This document shows, piece by piece, positions 8,508 to 15,201 of a DNA stretch of 64,000 nucleotides; position 1 is the first letter of the stretch; each line of letters begins with the position of its first letter. The position numbers and the translations under genes are program-made. The stretch comes from CAYOWK01 sp964407665 (lineage in GTDB: Bacteria > Pseudomonadota > Alphaproteobacteria > Caulobacterales > Hyphomonadaceae): assembly GCA_964407665.1 (NCBI GenBank), contig CAYOWK010000004.1, positions 71,218-135,217 of the forward strand, in the 5' to 3' direction. Below the pieces are notes generated by a model. The model saw only the letters and a program-made list of their open reading frames with translations. It ran no database searches and was not told the DNA's origin.

Positions 8508-9038
8508 CCGAAATAGGGGGATGAAACCTGTTTCATCCCACACCCTGAAACCTGCGGTATTCTCCTCCTCGCGTCTGGCAAGGGAGGGTTCGGTGGCCAC
8601 CGAAACATCGAATGTCAGCCGCTCGGACGGCGCGGCGACCATTGCTCCGGCCGCCTGCGAAACTCGAGCCCCTGATCGGCTCACCCTGAGGAGCGCCCGC
8701 AAGGGCGCGTTTCGAAGGGCGGGCCATGAAGGGGCGAGACCGGAAACAGGCGCACGGAACGGCGGTCTGAAACACCTGTCCCCGGGATTGTGATTCAAAC
8801 CGGGGGTGACCATGGACGGCGGCGTCCATGCGCGTTGAGACGGGATGAGGATGAGGGTCAATAAACCCGCCCCAACCACCGGCTCAAAAACGTCCGAACG
8901 GGGCGCGTGGGAACACGCACCGGCCAGTCGCAAGACTGGCAATGTACTAAACAAGGCGCGTTCCGCGCGCCCCGTCCTCCTGTGTCTAACGGGAGGGGAG
9001 CTACAGCATCTCGGACGGTTCGCGCCGGTCCCGATGCG
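8508..9038 (+). repeat. large structured repeat, copy 1
   Basis: This 531-bp element fills the gap after ligA and ends 10 bp from the 3' end of flgH. The same element lies in opposite orientation at 18747-19296. Reading along the plus strand it holds a 20-bp palindrome (8519-8538), a well conserved block at about 8556-8618, a CTCACCCTGAG...TTCGAAGG module with a GCGCCC-GCAA-GGGCGC hairpin (8693-8708), a block at about 8764-8815, and a 78-nt core hairpin structure (8898-8975). No coding function is apparent: frames crossing it match no protein that I recognise. Confidence 0.85.
8898..8975 (+). ncRNA. candidate structured RNA core in repeat copy 1
   Basis: The ends ACGGGGCGCG (8898-8907) and 8966-8975 pair perfectly. 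Inside is a six-bp hairpin CCAGTC-GCAA-GACTGG with a GNRA tetraloop, and a CGCG-rich arm. The second copy (minus strand, 18810-18887) has the same 78-nt length, differs at only two positions, and keeps a GNRA loop (GAAA). The GNRA reading suggests transcription on the plus strand here, but no promoter or U-run was seen, so this is a proposal; a DNA-level repeat is equally possible. Confidence 0.35.
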
Positions 9039-9047
9039 AAGGCGTGT

Positions 9048-9806
9048 CTAGAAGGGCGCCACTTCCTCGAATAGCCGCGAGCCATAGCGTGAGCGCTGTA
9101 CCGTCGAGATGTCGCCATGGCCGCCATACGAGATGCGCGCCTCGGCGATCTTGGTGTGATCGATTGTGTTGTCGGCGGCGATGTCCTGCGGGCGGATGAC
9201 GCCCGAGACGAGAAGCTGGCGCACCTCCGAGTTGACCTTCACCTCCTGGCTGCCGCCGATGACGAGATTGCCGTTCGGTAGCCGGTCGACGATGACGGCG
9301 GCGACCGTGAGGTTGATCGTCTCGGCGCGGTTGACCGATCCCGTGCCGTTGGAAGCGGAGTTGGAGTCGAAGCCGACCGCAGGATCAAGAGAGGGCGTGC
9401 CGGGCAGCACATCGATGAGCTTTTCCTCGAAGCCCATCAGGCCCTGAATGCCCATCTCCTGCGAGCCTGTGCGGCTGCGCGCCGTGGTGTTGGCGACCGA
9501 CGCACGGTCTGCGATCTCGATGTTGACGGTGATCAGGTCGCCGATCTGGGCGGCGCGCTGGTCGCCGAAAAAGGACCGCGCGCCCGTGCGCCACAGCGTG
9601 TTGGGACCCGCCGGCTCATTGACCGGCGCGGGCTGGGGCATCGAAACGCGCTGGTTGCCTGCATAGGTCGCCGGATTGGACATAGGCGAAAGCTGCGGCT
9701 CGCTCATCGCGTCCTGAAGACCGACGCAGCCAGACAGGCCGGCGCTGGAGACGAGCGCGCCGCCCATCGCGGCGATGCCGGCAAGACGTTTCAGGGGGCT
9801 GGACAT
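9048..9806 (-). CDS. flgH: flagellar L-ring protein FlgH
   Basis: FlgH forms the outer-membrane L-ring of the basal body. The product (252 residues) has a lipoprotein signal with lipobox LSGC, then the family's conserved core: SFFGDQRAAQIGDLITVNIEI, the Ser/Thr-rich loop, VIVDRLPNGNLVIGGSQEVKVN and VSGVIRPQDIAADNTI. The ATG at 9806 has AAGGAGA at eight bases; the in-frame ATG six bases earlier sits too close to it. It is the last gene of the minus-strand flgF-flgG-flgA-flgH operon, with 12 bp from flgA. Confidence 0.96.
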   Translation of the reverse strand: MSSPLKRLAGIAAMGGALVSSAGLSGCVGLQDAMSEPQLSPMSNPATYAGNQRVSMPQPAPVNEPAGPNTLWRTGARSFFGDQRAAQIGDLITVNIEIADRASVANTTARSRTGSQEMGIQGLMGFEEKLIDVLPGTPSLDPAVGFDSNSASNGTGSVNRAETINLTVAAVIVDRLPNGNLVIGGSQEVKVNSEVRQLLVSGVIRPQDIAADNTIDHTKIAEARISYGGHGDISTVQRSRYGSRLFEEVAPF

Positions 9807-9818
9807 GGGCATGTCTCC

Positions 9819-10550
9819 TTACCGGCTGATCCGGGCTTCGCCCGTCGCCGAGGCCACAGCATCGACGCTGCGGCGGGTGTAGTTGTTCAGGACCCGGACG
9901 CTGTCGCCGATGGCCGCGTCTGCCTGGGCTGTGCCGTCCACGGTGAGCTTGAGCCCCGGCGAAGCATAGACAAGCTTCACCGGTTCGCCCTTGCGAATGA
10001 CGGACGCCGCCTTGATGTCGGAGACCAGAACCGGTGCACCGGCTCGCAGCGGGCGGCGAAGCTCCTGTCCCATCGCAAAGGCGATATCCGGAATGATGTT
10101 GCGCGGAGCCTGCCCAGCGGGTTTCTGCCACTCGAGGTCGGCAGCGACGAGAATGTCGCCGCGCGAGCGATCGCGCACCAGCACCAGGATTTCGCCCGGC
10201 GCGCCCGCATCCCGCGTCGCAACGGGTGCGGTTCTCGCTGCCGCCGCAGTCTGTGCGACAGGCGCCTTGGGCGCTTCAGCGGCGCCTTTGCGGGTCACCC
10301 AGACGGGCTTGTCTGCGGGCAGGGAAACGAACACACCGGACTTCTTAGCGACCGACATGATGAAGACGGGGTCGAGCGCGAGCGTCTGGCCGGCAGGCGG
10401 CGACGGGGCCAGCAGAATGGCGGCGGCCTCGCCGGTGACCGGCGCCACATCGCCCAGTGAGACCCACTCGCCCGACACGACGGTCTGCGCAGCACACGGA
10501 GCCGCCAGCAGCGCGGCGGCGAGAGTGAAGGCAGCGAGACGGTGCGTCAT
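9819..10550 (-). CDS. flgA: flagella basal body P-ring formation protein FlgA
   Basis: FlgA is the periplasmic chaperone for P-ring assembly. The 243-residue protein has a signal peptide (MTHRLAAFTLAAALLAAPCAAQ) and a C-terminal SAF-type domain (about 120-243) with the family motifs ILVAADLEWQ, LRRPLRAGAPV, KGEPVKLVYASPGLKLTVDGTAQADAAIGDSVRVLN. An Ala/Pro-rich linker (about 90-115) separates the poorly conserved N-terminal half. Third gene of the flgFGAH operon. The flgI gene for the P-ring itself is not in the window. Confidence 0.93.
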   Translation of the reverse strand: MTHRLAAFTLAAALLAAPCAAQTVVSGEWVSLGDVAPVTGEAAAILLAPSPPAGQTLALDPVFIMSVAKKSGVFVSLPADKPVWVTRKGAAEAPKAPVAQTAAAARTAPVATRDAGAPGEILVLVRDRSRGDILVAADLEWQKPAGQAPRNIIPDIAFAMGQELRRPLRAGAPVLVSDIKAASVIRKGEPVKLVYASPGLKLTVDGTAQADAAIGDSVRVLNNYTRRSVDAVASATGEARISR

Positions 10551-10566
10551 GGGTCAGCCCGGTTCA

Positions 10567-11352
10567 TCAGCGGAGGTTGGCGGTCGCGCGCAGCATCTCG
10601 TCGGTGGTGGTGATCACCTTGGAGTTCATTTCGTAGGCGCGCTGGGCGGTAATCAGCGACGAAATCTCGGTGACGGCGTTGACGTTCGAGGTTTCGAGGA
10701 AGCCCTGCTGCAGGGTGCCGAAGCCGACGGCGCCAGGCTGGCCGCGATTGGCCGGGCCCGAGGCGGGCGTTTCCAGCAGCATGTTGTCGCCGATGGCTTC
10801 AAGCCCCGACGGATTGATGAAGCGGGCGATCTCGAGCGCGCCGATGTCCTGCGGAGCGGAGCCGTCGGCCATGATCGCCTGGACGCCTCCGACGCGGTTG
10901 ATCGAAATCGAGACGGCGTCGGCCGGTGCGGTGATGCCCGGCGCAACGGTGAAGCCGTCCTCCGTCACCATCTGGCCGTCGCCGTTCAGGGCGAAGTTGC
11001 CGGCCCGGGTGTAGGCGTCGCGGCCATCGGGAAGCTGGACGATGAAGTAGCCTTCGCCCTGGATGGCGACGTCATAGTTGTTGCCGGTCTGCTCGATGCC
11101 GCCCTGTTCCGTGATGCGGTAGACGGAGCCGGACTTGACGCCGACGCCGACCTGCACGCCGGTGGGAACGATCGTTCCCTGGTCCGACGAGGTGACGCCC
11201 ATGCGTTCGACGTTCTGGTAGAGCAGATCCTGGAATTCGGCGCGCTGGCGCTTGTATCCGGTCGTGCTCATGTTCGCGATGTTGTTCGCGATCACCTCGA
11301 CGTTGAGTTGCTGGGCCTGCATCCCGGTGGCGGCTGTGTTCAGGGCGCGCAT
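10567..11352 (-). CDS. flgG: flagellar distal rod protein FlgG
   Basis: The 261-residue distal rod protein has the rod/hook N-terminal motif ANNIANMSTTGYKRQRAEFQDLLYQ, the FlgG core with GYFIVQLPDGRDAYTRAGNF, and the C-terminal SNVNAVTEISSLITAQRAYEMNSKVI heptad region. Length equals that of most FlgG proteins. It is exported by the flagellar type III system and so has no signal peptide. Second gene of the operon, 19 bp after flgF. Confidence 0.97.
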   Translation of the reverse strand: MRALNTAATGMQAQQLNVEVIANNIANMSTTGYKRQRAEFQDLLYQNVERMGVTSSDQGTIVPTGVQVGVGVKSGSVYRITEQGGIEQTGNNYDVAIQGEGYFIVQLPDGRDAYTRAGNFALNGDGQMVTEDGFTVAPGITAPADAVSISINRVGGVQAIMADGSAPQDIGALEIARFINPSGLEAIGDNMLLETPASGPANRGQPGAVGFGTLQQGFLETSNVNAVTEISSLITAQRAYEMNSKVITTTDEMLRATANLR

Positions 11353-11371
11353 GGTTCAGGTCTCCGAAGGG

Positions 11372-12103
11372 CTAGCCGACGCGGGCGAGTTTTTCGATGG
11401 ATGCGGAGCGCAGGTCGTCAGCCTGCACGATCATCTTCGAAATGGATTCATAGGCGCGGCTGACGCCGATCATCTGGGTGATTTCGGCAATCGCGTTGAC
11501 GTTCGAACCTTCAAGTGCGCGGCCGACAACGCGAACGCCCTGGGCGGCCTGTGGCGGCTCGTCCGTTGCTTTCCAGAGATTGTCGCCCATTTTCTCCAGA
11601 GCCGTCGGATTGGCGAAGGTCGCCACGTCGAAGCGCCCAACCGGCACGCCGGCCTGCAGGACTCCGCCATCGGCGCCGATCTCGACATCGCCAACGGCCG
11701 GATCAAGCACAAGCGGCCCCCCTCCGGAGAGGACCGGGAAGCCCTGACGCGTAACCAGCTGCCCCCCCGGCCCGAGCGTGAACCGCCCATCCCGGGTATA
11801 GGCCACCCCCTCCGGGGTCTGAACGGTGAAAAACCCCTCCCCCTCGATAGCGGCGTCGAGCGGATTGCCGGTCTGGGCGATGGGGCCAGTGGAGAAGTCG
11901 CGCTGCAGGCGCCAGGAATCGACGAATGAGATTTCGGCCGGCGTATCCGAAGCGGCGGCCGGACGCTCGGATAAGGGGCGCATGACGAGCTTCTCGGTCT
12001 TGAAACCGGTGGTCGTCATGTTCGCGAGGTTATTTGCGGTCGTGTCCATCCGCTGACGCAGCACTTGCTGCGCGGACAGCCCGACCATGAATGAATTGTC
12101 CAT
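11372..12103 (-). CDS. flgF: flagellar proximal rod protein FlgF
   Basis: A 243-residue rod protein: MDNSFMVGLSAQQVLRQRMDTTANNLANMTTTGFKTE at the N-terminus and SNVNAIAEITQMIGVSRAYESISKMI at the C-terminus, with the GEGFFTVQTPEGVAYTRDGRF core shared with FlgG. The ATG at 12103 is chosen because the conserved protein starts there; the frame runs upstream without conservation. It heads the minus-strand flgF-flgG-flgA-flgH operon and is divergent from fliL, with an FlbD-like site in the shared 271-bp gap. Confidence 0.95.
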   Translation of the reverse strand: MDNSFMVGLSAQQVLRQRMDTTANNLANMTTTGFKTEKLVMRPLSERPAAASDTPAEISFVDSWRLQRDFSTGPIAQTGNPLDAAIEGEGFFTVQTPEGVAYTRDGRFTLGPGGQLVTRQGFPVLSGGGPLVLDPAVGDVEIGADGGVLQAGVPVGRFDVATFANPTALEKMGDNLWKATDEPPQAAQGVRVVGRALEGSNVNAIAEITQMIGVSRAYESISKMIVQADDLRSASIEKLARVG

Positions 12104-12268
12104 GGCTCGCCGTTCGGTCCGGCGGTCGCTTCGGCGACATGCCAGCCTGGCTGCTAGGCGCTGGAGAGTTTCTGCCCGGCGCACTCGTCTTCGAGGGGGC
12201 ACGATGGCCGGTCGGGGTTAACGGCTTCTTTCCATCCTGCGTCTGTGCGGCGCTGTTCCAAGCCTGCA

Positions 12269-12287
12269 CCCGGCAAGACTTGCCGCC
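12269..12287 (+). promoter_or_regulatory. FlbD (ftr)-like site between flgF and fliL
   Basis: CCCGGCAAGACTTGCCGCC follows the pattern CCCGGCA-N5-TGCCGGG seen also before flgB and fliQ in this window, and contains a perfect CGGCAAG-A-CTTGCCG dyad. It is centred about 97 bp before the fliL start and 175 bp before flgF. It resembles the ftr elements bound by FlbD in Caulobacter flagellar promoters; the match to ftr is from memory. Confidence 0.6.
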
Positions 12288-12300
12288 CATTTCCACCAAT

Positions 12301-12327
12301 CCTTAACCAAAGTCGGTCGAATTTGCC
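12301..12327 (+). promoter_or_regulatory. fliL promoter motif (TTAACC plus CGGTCGAATTTGCC)
   Basis: A CtrA half-site (CCTTAACC) is followed by CGGTCGAATTTGCC. An almost identical arrangement lies before flgB (CCTTAAGG then CGGTCGAAATTGCC). The shared motif probably marks the promoters; its spacing does not fit sigma-54. Confidence 0.45.
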
Positions 12328-12374
12328 GGGCGGCGCCGGGTTTCCGGCTGCCCGGGATTCGAAGGCGACAGACG

Positions 12375-13055
12375 ATGTCTGGAAAAAAAGAGAGCAAAAC
12401 CAAGCCGGAAGCGGCTCCAAGCGCCGAGGGCGAAGGTGGCGAGGGTGTGCCCGCCAAAAAGAAGCTGTCCGGAAAAACGCTAATCCTTTTCGTTGTTCTG
12501 CCCGCGCTGCTGGTCGTTGGAGGCGGCGGAGCCGCTGCGATGATGCTCATGGGCGGCAAAAAGCCCGCGACGGAAGAGCACGCTGAAGCTGACGGTGAGC
12601 ATGGCAAGGAAGCCGCTGCCGGCGAACATGGCGAGGCGCCGGCGGGGGAGCATGGCGAAGCAGCAGATGGCGAGCATGGAGACACAACCGGTCAGTCTGC
12701 CGCCGGACCGGAGGAAGTTGGGACGCTGAAAGTCGGCACCGGCGGCGAGCCGTCATACTATGACATGCCGAAGATTCTGGTGAACCTGTCGGGCATGAAC
12801 GGCGACCGCCCCCTACTTCTGGAGTTGGAGCTGGTTCTGGAATCGCAGGACGCGGACGCATTCTCCGGCGTACCGAACCAGATGCCGCGCCTGATGGATC
12901 AGGTGCAGACCTTTCTGCGCGAACTCCGCGTGGAGGACCTCAATGGCTCTGCAGGGACGTACCGGCTGCGCCTCGAGCTTCTCAAGCGCTTTAACCTCGT
13001 TCTGGCCCCGTCGAGAATCGACGCGGTTCTGATCGAGGGCATTCTGATCCAGTAG
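12375..13055 (+). CDS. fliL: flagellar basal body-associated protein FliL
   Basis: FliL is a single-pass inner-membrane protein around the stator and rotor. Residues 1-33 are a basic cytoplasmic tail, 34-59 the membrane helix (LILFVVLPALLVVGGGGAAAMML), and about 110-226 the periplasmic FliL domain ending in RIDAVLIEGILIQ. Between them, residues 68-103 form an unusual low-complexity linker of repeated EHGE/GEHG units, rich in His and Glu. The gene starts a plus-strand run with fliM, two further flagellar-type genes and a very large gene; CtrA-, FlbD-like and promoter motifs lie upstream. Confidence 0.93.
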   Translation: MSGKKESKTKPEAAPSAEGEGGEGVPAKKKLSGKTLILFVVLPALLVVGGGGAAAMMLMGGKKPATEEHAEADGEHGKEAAAGEHGEAPAGEHGEAADGEHGDTTGQSAAGPEEVGTLKVGTGGEPSYYDMPKILVNLSGMNGDRPLLLELELVLESQDADAFSGVPNQMPRLMDQVQTFLRELRVEDLNGSAGTYRLRLELLKRFNLVLAPSRIDAVLIEGILIQ

Positions 13056-13067
13056 GAGTTCACGCGC

Positions 13068-14207
13068 GTGGCAACGCCTACCGATGACGATATGGCGGCC
13101 GCCTGGGAGGCGAGCCTGTCTTCCGGCCCGACCGGCGGCGATGAAATGGCTGCTGCGTGGGAGGCCGAGCTTGCTTCTCAGGATGCGGCAGGTCCGCAGT
13201 CCATAGGCCACCAGCCTGTCGGGTCCGAACGGATCCTGAACCAGGACGAGATCGACAGCCTGCTTGGCTTCTCGATGGATGAGGAGAACTCGGGCAAGCG
13301 ATCGGGCATCCGAGCGCTGATCAACTCCGCGCTGGTCTCCTATGAACGTCTCCCGATGCTCGAGGTGGTCTTTGACCGCCTCGTGCGACTGATGACGACC
13401 AGCCTGCGCAACTTCACGTCGGACAACGTTGAGGTATCGCTGGACGCTATCCAGTCGAGGCGGTTCGGCGACTACCTGAATTCGATCCCGCTGCCCGCAA
13501 TCCTGGCAGTGTTCAAGGCCAGGCAGCTCGACAATTTTGGACTGCTGACCGTCGACTCCAACCTTATCTATTCCATCGTGGACGTGCTGCTGGGCGGTCG
13601 TCGTGGCACCATCGCGATGCGCGTAGAGGGCAGGCCGTACACCACCATCGAGCGCGTTCTGGTGACGCGCCTGGTCGAGGTCATCCTCAACGATGCCCGC
13701 AAGGCGTTCGATCCTCTGACGCAGGTAGATTTCGAGCTGGACCGTATCGAGACCAACCCGCGGTTTGCGGCGATTGCCCAGCCCGCCAACGCGGCGATCC
13801 TGGTGAAGCTTCGCATCGACATGGAAGACCGTGGCGGTCGCTGCGAACTGCTGTTGCCCTATGCGACGCTCGAGCCAATCCGGAAGATGCTGCTGCAGAA
13901 CTTCATGGGTGAGAAGTTCGGTCGCGACAACATGTGGGAAGGCCACCTTGCAACCGAGCTTTGGTCATCCCCGACCAACCTCCGGGTGGTGCTGGACGAG
14001 TTCCAGGCGCCGCTTGAGAAGATGGTCAATCTCAAGGTGGGGGACACGCTGGTCATGAACGCTACGCCTGAATCCAAGGCGCATCTGATGTGTGGGGACA
14101 TCCATCTCACGACGGGTCAGGTGGGGCGGATTGGTCAGCGTGTGGCCATGCGCGTGGAAAAGCCGATTACCCAGGCGGCCAAACTGAGAGTGATGGAAGC
14201 CCGATGA
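13068..14207 (+). CDS. fliM: flagellar motor switch protein FliM
   Basis: FliM is the C-ring protein that binds phospho-CheY and controls rotation. The GTG start at 13068 follows AGGAGTT. The 379-residue protein has the CheY-binding motif NQDEIDSLLG at about residues 58-67, the middle CheC-like domain and the C-terminal SpoA domain (KVGDTLVMNATPESKAHLMCGD...GQVGRIGQRVAMRV). It is preceded by 57 extra residues with two copies of a DxMAAAWEAxLxS segment, longer than the enterobacterial protein, where the EIDSLL motif is at the very N-terminus. It overlaps the next gene by four bases. Confidence 0.96.
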   Translation: MATPTDDDMAAAWEASLSSGPTGGDEMAAAWEAELASQDAAGPQSIGHQPVGSERILNQDEIDSLLGFSMDEENSGKRSGIRALINSALVSYERLPMLEVVFDRLVRLMTTSLRNFTSDNVEVSLDAIQSRRFGDYLNSIPLPAILAVFKARQLDNFGLLTVDSNLIYSIVDVLLGGRRGTIAMRVEGRPYTTIERVLVTRLVEVILNDARKAFDPLTQVDFELDRIETNPRFAAIAQPANAAILVKLRIDMEDRGGRCELLLPYATLEPIRKMLLQNFMGEKFGRDNMWEGHLATELWSSPTNLRVVLDEFQAPLEKMVNLKVGDTLVMNATPESKAHLMCGDIHLTTGQVGRIGQRVAMRVEKPITQAAKLRVMEAR

Positions 14208-14518
14208 ACATGTTTTCGACGACTCTGGATATCATCCTGTCCAGCCTACTGGTGATCGCCATCCTTTACTGCTGGCGGCTCGATCAGCGGCTCAAGGCGC
14301 TGCGTACCGGTAAGGACGGCATGCTCGAGGCTGCTCGCGAACTGCAGGCCTCGGTGGCCGATGCGCAGACCGCAGTCGACAGGCTGAGGCATTCCGCTGA
14401 AGCTTCCGGGCGGGACCTGCAGACACGTATTGACGAAGCGCGCGAGATCGTCGCCGCGCCACCCGCCTCGCAGCGTCAGCAGAGCGATTTCGCCCTGCGC
14501 CGCCGCACCGCCGTATAG
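14204..14518 (+). CDS. PflI/DUF6468-like bitopic membrane protein
   Basis: The 104-residue product has one N-terminal membrane helix (about residues 9-24, ILSSLLVIAILYCW), a basic patch after it, a coiled-coil region (about 40-85) and a hydrophilic tail. ATG overlaps the fliM stop (ATGA), so the two are translationally coupled. In Caulobacter the gene after fliM encodes PflI, a bitopic protein for flagellum positioning; many alphaproteobacteria have a DUF6468 protein of this layout in this position. Assignment therefore rests on layout and context more than on residue identity. Confidence 0.5.
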   Translation: MNMFSTTLDIILSSLLVIAILYCWRLDQRLKALRTGKDGMLEAARELQASVADAQTAVDRLRHSAEASGRDLQTRIDEAREIVAAPPASQRQQSDFALRRRTAV

Positions 14519-14526
14519 GAGCTCTC

Positions 14527-15195
14527 ATGGCCAGCCGCGTCAGGGTTCTGCCCGCCGTCATCGCCGTCTCGATCGGCGCGCTTGCGTTCAAGAGCATCGA
14601 TATCGCCCAGGCCGTTGCGGAGAACGTGACAGCGGAAGAGGGAGCATCTCCCGAGCCCGTTGTCGAAGAGCCCAAAGAGGAAGCCCCGCCAGCGCCTTCG
14701 GCGGCCGCCGCGGGCGCTGAAAAGTGTGAGCCTGCCATCAACTATTCTGCCGAGACTGGCATCTCTGAACAGGAAATTCAGGTCCTGCGTTCGCTGTCCG
14801 AACGGCGCCAGACGCTTGACCAGCGTGAGACGGATCTGGTCACCCGCGAGCAGCTTGCGGCAGCGGCAGAGGCCAAGCTTAGCGAGCAGATTGCTGACCT
14901 CAAGAAGCTGGAAGGCGAAGTCAACGGCTTGCTTGCCGCGATGGATGTCAAGCGCGATGAGCGCATGGCCTCGCTGGTGAAGACCTATGAGGCGATGAAG
15001 CCGAAGGACGCCGCTCGCATTTTCGATGGCATGGAAGACGGCACGTTGCTTGATCTCGCGAAGTCGATGAAGCCGGCGACCCTTGCTGCTGTAATGTCCT
15101 CCATGGATTCCAAGCGTGCAGAGTACCTCACCCGGATGCTTGCGAAGCTGGCGGATCCGACCGCCGCGCCGAGAGCTCCCGCTGGGAAAACCTAG
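14527..15195 (+). CDS. MotE-like protein with MgtE N-terminal-type domain
   Basis: 222 residues: an N-terminal membrane helix or signal (about 7-27), an acidic, proline-rich linker (28-65), a long coiled coil (about 85-140, LSERRQTLDQRETDL...) and a C-terminal helical domain with the MgtE_N/FliG-like pattern YEAMKPKDAARIFDGMEDGTLLDLAKSMKPATLAAVMSSMDSKRAEYLT. This is the layout of MotE, the periplasmic chaperone of the MotC stator protein in rhizobia, and of similar proteins in alphaproteobacterial flagellar loci. Eight bases separate it from the PflI-like gene and six from the next, so it belongs to the fliLM operon. Confidence 0.75.
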   Translation: MASRVRVLPAVIAVSIGALAFKSIDIAQAVAENVTAEEGASPEPVVEEPKEEAPPAPSAAAAGAEKCEPAINYSAETGISEQEIQVLRSLSERRQTLDQRETDLVTREQLAAAAEAKLSEQIADLKKLEGEVNGLLAAMDVKRDERMASLVKTYEAMKPKDAARIFDGMEDGTLLDLAKSMKPATLAAVMSSMDSKRAEYLTRMLAKLADPTAAPRAPAGKT

Positions 15196-15201
15196 GATCC
15201 G

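Noticed and set aside
8898..8975. The repeat core as a tRNA gene
   Set aside because: Length and closing stem are similar, but there is no T-loop GTTCRA, no D-loop pattern and no proper seven-base anticodon loop.
12310..12327. Sigma-54 promoter before fliL (and the same before flgB)
   Set aside because: GG and GC are separated by eight bases in CGGTCGAATTTGC, whereas sigma-54 needs ten.
12588..12690. Short tandem repeats in fliL as a CRISPR or microsatellite array
   Set aside because: The units are coding, differ at the DNA level and keep the reading frame; there are no spacers.
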